From assembly GCF_016919725.2 (NCBI RefSeq), contig NZ_JAJERH010000017.1:1-60572 (forward strand): DNA of 60,572 nt. The letters are read 5' to 3'. Made by a program: the position numbers and the translations under genes. Under the pieces are notes generated by a model. It made no database searches and had not been told where the DNA came from. It was given only the letters and a program-made list of their open reading frames with translations. The DNA is from Virgibacillus sp. AGTR (GTDB taxonomy: Bacteria > Bacillota > Bacilli > Bacillales > Amphibacillaceae). The first letter of the stretch is position 1. The number at the start of each line of letters is the position of its first letter. Positions 14,296 to 21,516 of this stretch are shown here, piece by piece.

Positions 14296-14605
14296 ACGGT
14301 TGGAAGAGATAAAAGAAGCTTATAGATTATCTCATAAAGAAATAGGGGCTTATGTTAATTCAGAAGGGATAGAATACCTTATCCAACAAGCAGAACGTGT
14401 GCAGGAGTTGGAAACTTCAAGAAAAGAAATAGCTGCATCTTTCGCTGAAACGTGGCAACAAAACCAACGCTACAAACAGGCTTTGGAAGAAGTGCTTTTT
14501 GAAGCTTATGAAGAAGCAGGAACGCATCCAGATACAGGTTTACAAATGGATACATGGATAACTAGACGGATTGAACAGACATTGAAAGGAGTAGCCAATG
14601 GATAA
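14288..14605 (+). CDS. Coiled-coil early protein, paralogue 2 (105 aa)
   Basis: This is a tandem paralogue of the preceding gene (same length, same MDKRLEE start and YLIQQAERVQELE core) with a different middle part. Its C-terminus (TLKGVANG) and stop/start overlap ATGGATAA copy those of paralogue 1 (ALKGGESNG). Function unknown; the coil suggests oligomer formation. Confidence 0.75.
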   Translation: MDKRLEEIKEAYRLSHKEIGAYVNSEGIEYLIQQAERVQELETSRKEIAASFAETWQQNQRYKQALEEVLFEAYEEAGTHPDTGLQMDTWITRRIEQTLKGVANG

Positions 14606-14894
14606 AATATGCGAAACACATGGGCGTTTAAGGTGTAGCGAGTGTGATTATGTAGGAGAGTTAGAAGAACGTGTGAAAGAGTTGAGGAAGCTGTCCTTGA
14701 AACTCAATCATGATTTATTCAGTGAACGGATGGAGAAAGACAGATACAAATATGTAAATGAGATTCAAAAAGAAAGAATTAAAGAGTTAAAACAGGCTTT
14801 GGAGGAAATAGAATCACGAGCATTGCAAGAAATCAATTCAGGGGGTCAGCTAGATCCCGAAGAAGTGGTTGAAATAGTACGTCAACATTTATAA
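14598..14894 (+). CDS. Early protein with CxxC knuckle and coiled coil (98 aa)
   Basis: It begins MDKICETHGRLRCSECDYVG, offering a possible three- or four-ligand zinc site, then a long coiled coil to the C-terminus (KERIKELKQALEEIESRA). The first codons share the ATGGATAAA start of the two upstream paralogues although the rest differs, as if a different cassette had been joined at the same linker. Confidence 0.7.
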   Translation: MDKICETHGRLRCSECDYVGELEERVKELRKLSLKLNHDLFSERMEKDRYKYVNEIQKERIKELKQALEEIESRALQEINSGGQLDPEEVVEIVRQHL

Positions 14895-14910
14895 AAAAAG
14901 GAGAATCAGA

Positions 14911-15087
14911 ATGAAAACAATAGTCTTTTGCCACAGAACCGGCGTAGGTGAACATGATATTGATGAAGAAGAATTCGAATTTGAAGATGATGCTACCGAA
15001 GAAGAGATAAACAAAGAATTTGCAGACTGGGCATGGGAGCGAGTTATGGATGACTTCACTTGGTACGAGAAGAGAGTAGAGGGATGA
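14911..15087 (+). CDS. Small acidic phage protein, DUF7167-like (58 aa)
   Basis: The product starts MKTIVFCHRTGVGEHD and is strongly acidic in the middle, with EFADWAWERVMDDFTWYE near the end. This matches small phage proteins now grouped as DUF7167, a group with no known function. AAAGGAG precedes the ATG; the stop overlaps the next start (ATGA). Confidence 0.65.
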   Translation: MKTIVFCHRTGVGEHDIDEEEFEFEDDATEEEINKEFADWAWERVMDDFTWYEKRVEG

Positions 15088-15317
15088 ACTATAACAGGCA
15101 ATACTATAAAGGCATTCCTCTACGGTTGATTAAGCGTAATTATAAAAAAATGAAAGCTAAACGATTCGTAATCAATGACACCAATCAAAATGTATGGATA
15201 CCTAATAAACATCTGAAATCGGACGGAACTATCAAGAATACGGAGAATCTGGACTATATCTTTCGTAGAGCTAAAAGACAATTAGAAATTGCATTGAAAG
15301 GAGTAGAGAAAGGTTAA
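15084..15317 (+). CDS. Small basic phage protein (77 aa)
   Basis: The start at 15084 overlaps the preceding TGA. The product is highly basic (IPLRLIKRNYKKMKAKRF) and could bind nucleic acid. The C-terminus IALKGVEKG again copies the LKG ending of the coiled-coil paralogues, with the same ATTGAAAGGAGTAG DNA at that point. Confidence 0.65.
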   Translation: MNYNRQYYKGIPLRLIKRNYKKMKAKRFVINDTNQNVWIPNKHLKSDGTIKNTENLDYIFRRAKRQLEIALKGVEKG

Positions 15318-15348
15318 ATTAGACAGAAAATATGAAGGAGTGAAAAAT

Positions 15349-15495
15349 ATGCATAGTTTTATGGTGTATGACAAAACAACCAATGAAACGATTTTCGAAG
15401 CCAATACGGAATGGGAGTGTATGGAATATATGTTAGAAAAACACCCTAATGACGACAACGTAATCATAGGCAGGACTAATACAAAATCCGAATAA
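15349..15495 (+). CDS. Small phage protein (48 aa)
   Basis: GAAGGAG lies 8 nt before an ATG opening MHSFMVYDKTTNETIFE. The product looks like a single beta hairpin with a helix (TEWECMEYMLEKHP). No family is recognised. Confidence 0.6.
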   Translation: MHSFMVYDKTTNETIFEANTEWECMEYMLEKHPNDDNVIIGRTNTKSE

Positions 15496-15549
15496 AAAGC
15501 GAATTAAATAACTAACCCTCCCTTAATGGGAGGTGAAGGAGGAAATGGA

Positions 15550-15846
15550 ATGAAGAACTATTTTTATAAAACAATTTTTAGATGTTTCAGTAATGCCGTT
15601 TTCGCTAGATACGGAAGTGTAGCGATTACGCTATACAAAGATGAAGCAAAGTCATTAATCAGATTTGTGGTATATGACATACCGAAAAGTAAGTTAGATG
15701 AATTACCAGAAGATAAACACGTCAATCATATTCAAATCGACAATTCATATTCCATACACGATGTTGATTTCAACGATGATATAAGCGTATCACAAAAAAT
15801 AATTGATCTTTCGACTGCTTTTGAAATAGAAGTGTACAGTTCTTAA
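15550..15846 (+). CDS. Early phage protein, function unknown (98 aa)
   Basis: The ATG at 15550 has AAGGAGG 7-8 nt upstream in an element (GGAGGAAATGGAATGAA) repeated before the next gene. The product begins KNYFYKTIFRCFSNAVFARY and ends with a mixed alpha/beta part. No domain is recognised. Confidence 0.7.
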   Translation: MKNYFYKTIFRCFSNAVFARYGSVAITLYKDEAKSLIRFVVYDIPKSKLDELPEDKHVNHIQIDNSYSIHDVDFNDDISVSQKIIDLSTAFEIEVYSS

Positions 15847-15863
15847 TTAGAGGAGGAAATGGA

Positions 15864-16421
15864 ATGAAGGCAAACATAAACCTTGAAATAAATAAGGAAG
15901 ATCTCAATTACGAACTTGAATGTTTGGTGTCTAAAGTAGCTTCAGAACAAGTTAAAAAAATGGTTAGAGAACAAGCAACTGACATGGTGCGAGAAGAAGT
16001 AGAAAAAATCATTGCCCCAATTGTGGATAGTTATTTAAAAACAGCTATAGTTGGGGAAGAATATAAACCCATTCATAGCGATAAACCACCAAGGACAGAA
16101 GTTGATAAATATATCAAACGTACTCTGCAAAATTATTTAGATGAACCTTGTTTCCGTTATTCAAATACTGCAAGCAAATTAGGCGAAAAATATATGCCGT
16201 CTTCAAGTGGTGGAACGAAAACTACCAGAGCCGAATATTGGATTATGGATAAGGCAAGAGAATATGCAGATAAAGAATTGTTCTCGAAAATTGATTCACA
16301 AATCGAAGAAACAATAAAAAGCGTTATCCCTACAGGAGAACAAATTCAAGAAATGATAAAACAAGAAATACAAAACAAATTCAACCAGAAAGGCGTAACG
16401 TCAAAGGAGGAATCTGTGTGA
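15864..16421 (+). CDS. Helical early phage protein (185 aa)
   Basis: The product is almost wholly helical with amphipathic heptads (VKKMVREQATDMVREEVEKI) and a Gly/Ser break near residue 115 (PSSSGGTKTTRAEYW). It resembles phage proteins of unknown function that may oligomerise or bind DNA. It shares its ribosome-binding linker with the gene upstream and its C-terminal GVTS DNA with the YopX gene downstream. Confidence 0.7.
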   Translation: MKANINLEINKEDLNYELECLVSKVASEQVKKMVREQATDMVREEVEKIIAPIVDSYLKTAIVGEEYKPIHSDKPPRTEVDKYIKRTLQNYLDEPCFRYSNTASKLGEKYMPSSSGGTKTTRAEYWIMDKAREYADKELFSKIDSQIEETIKSVIPTGEQIQEMIKQEIQNKFNQKGVTSKEESV

Positions 16422-16903
16422 AGGATATTAAATATCGGGCGTGGGATAAGAAAAGTAAAAAGATGCGATATGTAAACTGTATTGTTTTCGACGGGAAAGG
16501 TTCTTTTGAAAGTAATACTCAATCTATAAAACTAGTGAATTTGTGGGGATATGACATTATCGAAGGAAAAAACATTATTGTCCAAAGAGAACCTAAAGAC
16601 GTCGATTTACTTCAATATACAGGCTTAAAGGACAAAAATGGAACAGGGATTTATGACCAATATATTTTAAAAAGAACAGTAACTGTCGTTGTTTTCGGAA
16701 GTGGTCATCCTCCTGAAGATGTTATTGAATACTTGAAAGTTGAATACAGAGAAGATTATGCAGGTTTTTACATTGGAGAAGACCCATTAGATAATTTTGT
16801 CGGTGCTAGATATGACGTGGCTACTGGTTGTGATTGTACTGATGTCGAAGTAATCGGAAACGCATTTCAGCACTCACACCTACTAGAAGGCGTAACGTCA
16901 TGA
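16418..16903 (+). CDS. YopX family protein
   Basis: The start IKYRAWDKKSKKMRYV, the later LLQYTGLKDKNGTGIYDQ and the closing VEVIGNAFQHSHLL are the defining motifs of the YopX family, frequent in phages and prophages of Bacillus and Streptococcus. The role is unknown. The GTG start overlaps the previous stop (GTGA) with AAAGGAGG 8 nt upstream. Confidence 0.88.
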   Translation: MKDIKYRAWDKKSKKMRYVNCIVFDGKGSFESNTQSIKLVNLWGYDIIEGKNIIVQREPKDVDLLQYTGLKDKNGTGIYDQYILKRTVTVVVFGSGHPPEDVIEYLKVEYREDYAGFYIGEDPLDNFVGARYDVATGCDCTDVEVIGNAFQHSHLLEGVTS

Positions 16904-16928
16904 AAGAACAATACCAGGAGGTCAAACA

Positions 16929-17273
16929 ATGAAAGCTTGGCACACTCAAGATATTAACGGAGAAATGCAAGAAATTGTGTTCGCAGAAACTAGAGCAAAA
17001 GCGATATATCAAAGTGAAGCTTACGGGTGGACTGATTATATTAACGTGAGAATTAAAAGAGCGAGATACGCTGATGGTTTAGAAGGGAACCCCAAACAAT
17101 TAAAACAGAGTATGTTAGAAAACGGATGGTGGTTTGAGTGTGATAGTTGTTTGACACATGTAGATATCGAAAATTTAATAAATCAACCAATTGTAACCAA
17201 TAACGGAAAGGTAATGTGTGATACGTGTTTCAATAAAAAATTCAATCGGAGGTCAAACAATGAACTTAAATAA
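16929..17273 (+). CDS. Zinc-binding early phage protein (114 aa)
   Basis: A CxxC pair in FECDSCLTHV and a second in VMCDTCFNKKF suggest one zinc site in the C-terminal half. The N-terminal half (VFAETRAKAIYQSEAYGW) resembles short domains of other phage proteins. The linker GGAGGTCAAACAATGAA before this gene is repeated exactly before the dUTPase gene. Confidence 0.7.
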   Translation: MKAWHTQDINGEMQEIVFAETRAKAIYQSEAYGWTDYINVRIKRARYADGLEGNPKQLKQSMLENGWWFECDSCLTHVDIENLINQPIVTNNGKVMCDTCFNKKFNRRSNNELK

Positions 17274-17865
17274 ATTATTCCCCATTCAAAAGGAATTAGA
17301 TACAAGGATAGAAAGAGAAAAAGGTCTGGAAGGACAGAACTTGCTAGATAAAAAGATACTAGCTCTACAGGTTGAATTAGGTGAGTTAGCTAATGAATGG
17401 CGTGGTTTTAAGTTTTGGAGTAATAAACAAAAGCCACAGCTCGCATACAATAAAGGTTGCGATGAATGCATTGGTGGCATTTCTAAGTCATCTCCTTTAT
17501 TAGGGCCATATAGAAAGTGTGAGTATTGCAGAGTTAACCCACTCCTAGAAGAATACGTAGACTGCCTACACTTTATTTTGAGTATTGGGTTGGAAAAAAA
17601 TCTTGAAGGTGTAAATGTTCCACTATCTGATAGGTTGCAAGTTGATATAACAACACATTTTAACGAGGTGTTTTTCTGGGTCAGTAATTTTAGAGATGTA
17701 GTTCTTGATAATGGTGAATTTGGAGATCTTGATTATATTTATAGAATTTTATTCATGCAATTTATTCGATTAGGCGAAATGCTAGGCTTTACCACAGAAC
17801 AAATCGAACAAGCCTACCTTGATAAAAACAAAGTGAACCACGAAAGGCAAGCAAATGATTATTGA
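17260..17865 (+). CDS. Dimeric (MazG-type) dUTPase
   Basis: The 201-aa protein hydrolyses dUTP to dUMP, keeping uracil out of phage DNA. Motifs of the all-alpha dUTPase family are present: LQVELGELANEWRGFKFW (about residues 31-48, the first metal-binding ExxE helix) and LEEYVDCLHFILSIG (about 96-110, the second). A Cys-rich insert lies between them (CDECIG, CEYC). Start chosen at 17260 by the GGAGG 7 nt upstream, giving a 14-nt overlap with the gene before. Confidence 0.9.
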   Translation: MNLNKLFPIQKELDTRIEREKGLEGQNLLDKKILALQVELGELANEWRGFKFWSNKQKPQLAYNKGCDECIGGISKSSPLLGPYRKCEYCRVNPLLEEYVDCLHFILSIGLEKNLEGVNVPLSDRLQVDITTHFNEVFFWVSNFRDVVLDNGEFGDLDYIYRILFMQFIRLGEMLGFTTEQIEQAYLDKNKVNHERQANDY

Positions 17866-18004
17866 AACATTATACAAACACCGAGAAGGTCAAACATTAG
17901 TCGTTGCTGGGCACTTGTCAAAATATGAAATAAAAGCACTTATAAATAAGGGCTGGAGATTTGAGGAGCCAAAGGTCAATAAACATGGGATAAAAGTTAG
18001 TTAG
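17855..18004 (+). CDS. Small phage protein (49 aa)
   Basis: It overlaps the dUTPase stop by 11 nt. The peptide IIETLYKHREGQTLVVAGHL followed by KALINKGWRFE forms a compact alpha/beta unit. The lack of a strong ribosome binding site suggests coupling. No family is recognised. Confidence 0.6.
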   Translation: MIIETLYKHREGQTLVVAGHLSKYEIKALINKGWRFEEPKVNKHGIKVS

Positions 18005-18014
18005 GGGGATTGGG

Positions 18015-18521
18015 ATGAATGAAGAAACAGTAAGAACTTTATCCAAAGTATTATCTAGAAATGCAGAGATATACGCTGAAAATATTCGTTCGAAAATAAG
18101 TAAACTAAGGAGTGATTGCATGAGTGAATGGCTTACTACAGGTGAAATGATAGATAAGTTGAAGGTTGGGGAGATTGCAGAATTGAAAAACACCTATGTC
18201 AAAGGAATAGAGGATATTGCATATAACGCTGTCATACGAGATAACGAAGGTTTTAAATGGTATCGCATCGATAGTGATAAAAAGGACTCTGAGTGCTTTG
18301 AAATTAACAATGTTGTGATTAATTGGGAATGGCGCATCTTACCAAACTATGTATCTTTTGAAGAAGCTATGGAAGCTTTGAATAAAGGGAAAATCACACA
18401 TTTCCATCCCTTTCATAATCAGAGTGTCACTGTACATCCGGATGCTAATTTACAAGGTTGGATAGAAACGTACACATGGAAAGACTTAATTACAGGCAAA
18501 TGGACGATAGAAAATGTATAG
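18015..18521 (+). CDS. Early phage protein, paralogue A (168 aa, two possible starts)
   Basis: From residue 36 (MSEWLTTGEMIDKLKVGEIA) the protein matches the whole of the next gene's product, including LPNYVSFEEAM and the closing WKDLITGKWTIEN. Two starts are plausible: 18015 after AGGGGGATTGGG, and 18120 after AAGGAG with 7-nt spacing. The shorter form aligns end to end with the paralogue; the longer adds a charged helix. Function unknown. Confidence 0.7.
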   Translation: MNEETVRTLSKVLSRNAEIYAENIRSKISKLRSDCMSEWLTTGEMIDKLKVGEIAELKNTYVKGIEDIAYNAVIRDNEGFKWYRIDSDKKDSECFEINNVVINWEWRILPNYVSFEEAMEALNKGKITHFHPFHNQSVTVHPDANLQGWIETYTWKDLITGKWTIENV

Positions 18522-18571
18522 CAAAGAACACAATATAAAACCTATCTGGAATGGTTGAGGGGGTAATAAAC

Positions 18572-18943
18572 ATGAGTGAAGAAACGTGGCTTACTGCTGG
18601 TGAAATGATGAATAGCTTAAAAGTTAGAGAGATCGCCATTAGTAAAGAATCAAATATAAAAATAACTAAAGCCTTAAATGGAAATCTAGAATATGTAGAT
18701 TACCCACAAGGAATAGTTGCTATGGAGCCGAAAATTCTTAATGCATTGTGGAGGATTGAACCCAACTATGTAAGCTTTGATGAAGCTATGAGTGCAAGAA
18801 AAAATGATGGCAAACAGGTATATTTTATCGATCCAGCAGATGGATCTCAACTTGAATTAAAAGGAACAGATCCTTTGTCATACTTTGGTCGGTTCAGCTG
18901 GGAAGAATTATTTAACGGAAATTGGTTGATTGAAAATGCTTGA
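18572..18943 (+). CDS. Early phage protein, paralogue B (123 aa)
   Basis: This product (SEETWLTAGEMMNSLKVREI, EPNYVSFDEAM, FSWEELFNGNWLIENA) is a diverged tandem copy of paralogue A. GGGGGT lies 7 nt before the ATG at 18572. The pattern of a W-L-T-x-GEM opening and a W-x-IEN ending is shared by small phage proteins of unknown role. Confidence 0.7.
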   Translation: MSEETWLTAGEMMNSLKVREIAISKESNIKITKALNGNLEYVDYPQGIVAMEPKILNALWRIEPNYVSFDEAMSARKNDGKQVYFIDPADGSQLELKGTDPLSYFGRFSWEELFNGNWLIENA

Positions 18944-19307
18944 ATTTACGATACCTGGTAAGCCAGTACCAGCTGTCAGAATGACTCAAAAGAGTATGTA
19001 CAAGAACAAATACGCACAGCGTTATCTGGCATATAAAAAGCAGGTTGGGTGGATTGCTAAGCAGCACATGAAGGATAAGCCCATTGAGGGACATGTAGGA
19101 GTTAGATTAACTCATTATATACATGGTAATAGAGCTGATATAGATAATCTATTTAAAGGCGTTACTGATGCTCTCAATAAGATCGTATACAAGGATGATC
19201 GGCAAGTTAAACAGATGGAATCAAGAATTATTCCATGTGAAAAGGAAGAACAACGGACAAAAATCGTAATTTATGAATTAGATCGGCTGGGGAATATAGC
19301 AAATTAG
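18936..19307 (+). CDS. rusA: RusA-family Holliday junction resolvase
   Basis: The 123-aa protein resolves branched DNA before packaging. RusA features are present: FTIPGKPVPAVRMTQKS at the N-terminus and the acidic active-site stretch GNRADIDNLFKGVTDALNK with YKDDRQV, where the Asp residues hold metal. Length is typical. The ATG at 18936 is chosen; a TTG two codons upstream is also possible. It overlaps the end of paralogue B by 8 nt. Confidence 0.9.
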   Translation: MLEFTIPGKPVPAVRMTQKSMYKNKYAQRYLAYKKQVGWIAKQHMKDKPIEGHVGVRLTHYIHGNRADIDNLFKGVTDALNKIVYKDDRQVKQMESRIIPCEKEEQRTKIVIYELDRLGNIAN

Positions 19308-19322
19308 AACGTATGTGTCGAT

Positions 19323-19383
19323 TCTGGGCGTTTTTATAACAGGTTAATAGTTTTTACTCATTTAATTAATAGAAACGCTCAGA
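19323..19383. repeat. Long-range inverted repeat after rusA
   Basis: TCTGGGCGTTT (19323-19333) pairs with AAACGCTCAGA (19373-19383) with one G-T pair. The 39-nt loop is AT-rich and the first arm is followed by TTATAA. This 108-bp gap has no gene; it may hold a weak terminator or a processing site. Confidence 0.45.
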
Positions 19384-19415
19384 TTGGCTCTATTTTAAAA
19401 TGTGGGGGTTAGGTC

Positions 19416-19580
19416 ATGAAAGAATCAAAAGCAACTGTAGATTTAAATGAAGATGCAGTCTATCGAGTTGTTCAAGGGAAACTAGAAAAAATGGATAAGC
19501 CTCCAACTGGGTTTGGTGAGGTTATTCAGAAGTGGCAAGATGGGAAGCTTGGTCGATATGAGGTTAAGTATACTAAGTGA
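19416..19580 (+). CDS. DUF3954 protein (54 aa)
   Basis: The product (ATVDLNEDAVYRVVQGKLEK then PPTGFGEVIQKWQDGKLGR and EVKYTK) carries the pattern of DUF3954, a small beta-rich family found in Bacillus phages. No function is known. GGGGGTTAGG precedes the ATG. Confidence 0.8.
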   Translation: MKESKATVDLNEDAVYRVVQGKLEKMDKPPTGFGEVIQKWQDGKLGRYEVKYTK

Positions 19581-19593
19581 GGGGCTTAATAAA

Positions 19594-19818
19594 ATGAAAT
19601 TGCATGTAAGTTTTAAAGCTAGAATCAAACAATTGTTTTGTAGTCACAATGGGAAAGTCGTAAGAAGTTGTTGTAGCCAAGGAATAAATAGCAAAGAGGG
19701 TTATTGGTATATGGATTATCAGTGTCTTGATTGCGGATTTTCTTATGGCGAATGGATTAAAGCTGATAGAAATCAAATGGAATTATTGTTTAAAGCAGAA
19801 AGACATAAAATTAAATAA
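19594..19818 (+). CDS. Small zinc-binding phage protein (74 aa)
   Basis: A Cys-His opening (KQLFCSHNG), a CC pair (VRSCCSQG) and CLDCGFSYGEW suggest a zinc ribbon. The ATG at 19594 follows GAGGGGC. Similar short CSH...CxxC proteins are common in phage early regions with no assigned role. Confidence 0.7.
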   Translation: MKLHVSFKARIKQLFCSHNGKVVRSCCSQGINSKEGYWYMDYQCLDCGFSYGEWIKADRNQMELLFKAERHKIK

Positions 19819-19939
19819 CAAGCTACTGGAACAACCAGGGCACTGAATGACAGCATTAGCTGCGTTTGGTGTCCTTTTTATGTCATTGCAACTATTTTAC
19901 AAATTTAATCGATTTTTGCAACCGAGTGGGAGGAAAGAA

Positions 19940-20152
19940 ATGTATCAATGGAAAGTCAGTGAATACAGAAAAGATAAACGAGTGGGCGCACTATCTCCTG
20001 TAAAACGGAGCGAGTATGTACAATCATTATTTCAAACGGGGGTTGGTTGGAATGCAAACATGGGCGGACAAATTAATAGGCGAGTACAAAGTGGGACGCG
20101 AGGGCTTAACAACGAAAAAAAACAAATTGGATCCAGAGATACTAGAAGATAA
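19940..20152 (+). CDS. Small basic phage protein (70 aa)
   Basis: The start at 19940 has GGGAGG 6-8 nt upstream. The N-terminal half (YQWKVSEYRKDKRVGALSPV) looks protein-like; the C-terminal part overlaps the late activator gene by 101 nt and is low in complexity. An earlier start at 19847 would add a hydrophobic segment but has only a weak site. Existence is likely but the frame may be short-lived. Confidence 0.45.
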   Translation: MYQWKVSEYRKDKRVGALSPVKRSEYVQSLFQTGVGWNANMGGQINRRVQSGTRGLNNEKKQIGSRDTRR

Positions 20153-20534
20153 ACAAGATAGGAAACAGATTAACAGCATGTTCAATGATATGTCGTATTC
20201 TATTGAGTGGATGGAATCAGGGAGGCAACCAGGATTATATCGTGGCGTTGATAAAAAGAATGCTTATAGGAAAAAGCAATATGATGAAATAGAAATCATT
20301 CCAGATATTACAGAGCAATTAGAGCGAGAGCCTTTGTATATGAGTCAGGAACAGCGGCGCATAACACTTGATTTACTAAGGAATTTTTCTCACAGAGAAA
20401 GGGAATGTTTCGTCATGCACGAAGCTGAACAGTTAAGCATGCAACAAATTGCTGATAAGCTTAACTTGAAGAAACGTACTGTGCAACAGTATATTGAAAG
20501 AGCAAGAGAGAAAGTTAAGAAAATAAGCGCATAA
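20052..20534 (+). CDS. Late transcription activator, sigma-factor-like (ArpU/Xpf type)
   Basis: The 160-aa protein has a sigma region 4-like helix-turn-helix at its C-terminus (about residues 105-155: LLRNFSHRERECFVMHEAEQ, MQQIADKLNLKKRTVQQYI). The N-terminal MQTWADKLIGEYKVGREGL pattern is shared with phage late-gene regulators. Standing at the end of the early operon before the terminase genes, it probably switches on the late promoter. Start at 20052 chosen by the GGGGTTGG upstream and by matching family N-termini. Confidence 0.85.
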   Translation: MQTWADKLIGEYKVGREGLTTKKNKLDPEILEDKQDRKQINSMFNDMSYSIEWMESGRQPGLYRGVDKKNAYRKKQYDEIEIIPDITEQLEREPLYMSQEQRRITLDLLRNFSHRERECFVMHEAEQLSMQQIADKLNLKKRTVQQYIERAREKVKKISA

Positions 20535-20546
20535 AGGGTGAGAGTT

Positions 20547-20924
20547 ATGGAAGCGAGAAAAGAGAAAAAGTTATCAAAGGAAGAATTGAAGTTTCTAAAA
20601 GCTATGCAATTCGTGGACGTGTTTGGTAAGAGAAATAAAAAGAAAGAGAAAGACGGATTTATATATTTGGTGAAAGATAATGCTTCAAACCTTGTGAAAA
20701 TAGGAATTACAACAAACCACGTGAACAGGTTGAAATCATTAAACACAATGGTTCCGTTGGGAGTAACCACTATTGCTGTTATTCCCTCAAAAAGATATGA
20801 GTCTTTAGAAAAAGAAGTACATGAAAGGTATAAACACAAAAGGCGAAATGGCGAATGGTTCGATTTTAACGACGATGATGTAAAAAGTTGCTTGGATTTC
20901 ATCAAAAATAATGACGTACGATGA
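20547..20924 (+). CDS. GIY-YIG-type nuclease (T5orf172/MUG113 domain)
   Basis: The product (125 aa) has the GIY-YIG-like start GFIYLVKDNASNLVKIGITT (about residues 38-57), then NRLKSLNT and EKEVHERYKHKRRNGEWFDF, typical of the T5orf172/MUG113 branch. It may be a free-standing homing-type nuclease or a DNA-processing enzyme. It begins 12 nt after the late activator, and its 3' end contains an exact tandem repeat (20911-20930). Confidence 0.85.
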   Translation: MEARKEKKLSKEELKFLKAMQFVDVFGKRNKKKEKDGFIYLVKDNASNLVKIGITTNHVNRLKSLNTMVPLGVTTIAVIPSKRYESLEKEVHERYKHKRRNGEWFDFNDDDVKSCLDFIKNNDVR

Positions 20925-20930
20925 CGTACG
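20911..20930 (+). repeat. Tandem 10-bp repeat ATGACGTACG x2
   Basis: Two exact copies of ATGACGTACG lie end to end over the stop codon of the GIY-YIG gene. The second copy supplies the TGA. GACGTAC is itself nearly palindromic. It could be a slippage duplication or a scar at a nuclease target. Confidence 0.75.
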
Positions 20931-21225
20931 AAGTTCTGATAATTGATAGGGCTGTTATATAGTTCTCTTGCTATATGCGGTAGTAGCCCGAGAAATACCT
21001 TACGGTATTAGCACACTCTTTATAAGGAGGTGTTGCAAAAGGAATCGGTTATGTATTTACGCTCATTGATTACCTGGGGTCAGTGAGTGATCGGTTACGA
21101 TATATTGTACTAGGATATGTAAATGGTGCATCCAAGTTTTGCGAGGGCTTGGGTGCTATTTTTTCGTTGGAAGTGTAGGAAATTATTCCCTTTTGTCGTA
21201 TTATGGAGGCAAAGGGGGTGAGAAG
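20925..21225. other. Structured non-coding stretch before the late genes
   Basis: This 300-bp gap has no convincing gene. It holds a nested stem near 20948-20994 (GGGCT/AGCCC enclosing ATATAG/CTATAT), a small hairpin ATACC-TTAC-GGTAT, a well-formed AAGGAGGTG site at about 21025 with no long frame behind it, and a terminator at 21128. The late promoter, a packaging (pac or cos) signal or a small RNA could all be here. Confidence 0.5.
21128..21164 (+). terminator. Intrinsic terminator at the early/late boundary
   Basis: GCATCCAAG (21128-21136) pairs with CTTGGGTGC (21148-21156), with one G-T pair, and is followed by TATTTTTT. It would end the early transcript, so the terminase genes need their own late promoter or antitermination. 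Confidence 0.8.
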
Positions 21226-21435
21226 ATGATAGAAAAGATTAAATCATTATTAGATACTGGTGATTATAAAATCGAACTATATAAAGATGACACTGCTGTA
21301 CAAGACGATGTTGTACTAGTGGTAACAGTATCACATAAAGTTAATAAAGATGGATTTGACAGACATGAGTTCGCACTTCGAGATGAAAAAGACAAAGAAA
21401 CTTTATTAAATTATTTATCACAATTATTTATTTAG
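21226..21435 (+). CDS. Small acidic phage protein (69 aa)
   Basis: The ATG at 21226 has AGGGGGTG 6-7 nt upstream. The product is MIEKIKSLLDTGDYKIELYK then a beta-rich part VVLVVTVSHKVNKDGFDRHE. It lies between two terminators (21128 and 21447), so it has its own transcript. No family is recognised. Confidence 0.65.
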   Translation: MIEKIKSLLDTGDYKIELYKDDTAVQDDVVLVVTVSHKVNKDGFDRHEFALRDEKDKETLLNYLSQLFI

Positions 21436-21446
21436 TATAAGGATCT

Positions 21447-21471
21447 AAAGCACCCATAGTGGTGCTTTTTT
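21447..21471 (+). terminator. Intrinsic terminator after the 69-aa gene
   Basis: AAAGCACC and GGTGCTTT form an 8-bp stem (loop CATAGT) followed by TTTTTAT. It isolates the 69-aa gene from the terminase operon that starts 46 nt later. Confidence 0.85.
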
Positions 21472-21516
21472 ATATGCATAAATTTACTACTACAAGGGGG
21501 TAGGGTGATGACATAA

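Noticed and set aside
19847-19940. N-terminal membrane extension of the 70-aa protein at 19940.
   Set aside because: The start at 19847 has a poor ribosome site, while GGGAGG fits the later ATG. The hydrophobic codons may belong to no gene.
21025-21175. A small gene behind the AAGGAGGTG at about 21025.
   Set aside because: The TTG frame ends after 17 codons, and the long open frame nearby has no usable start and runs into the terminator hairpin.
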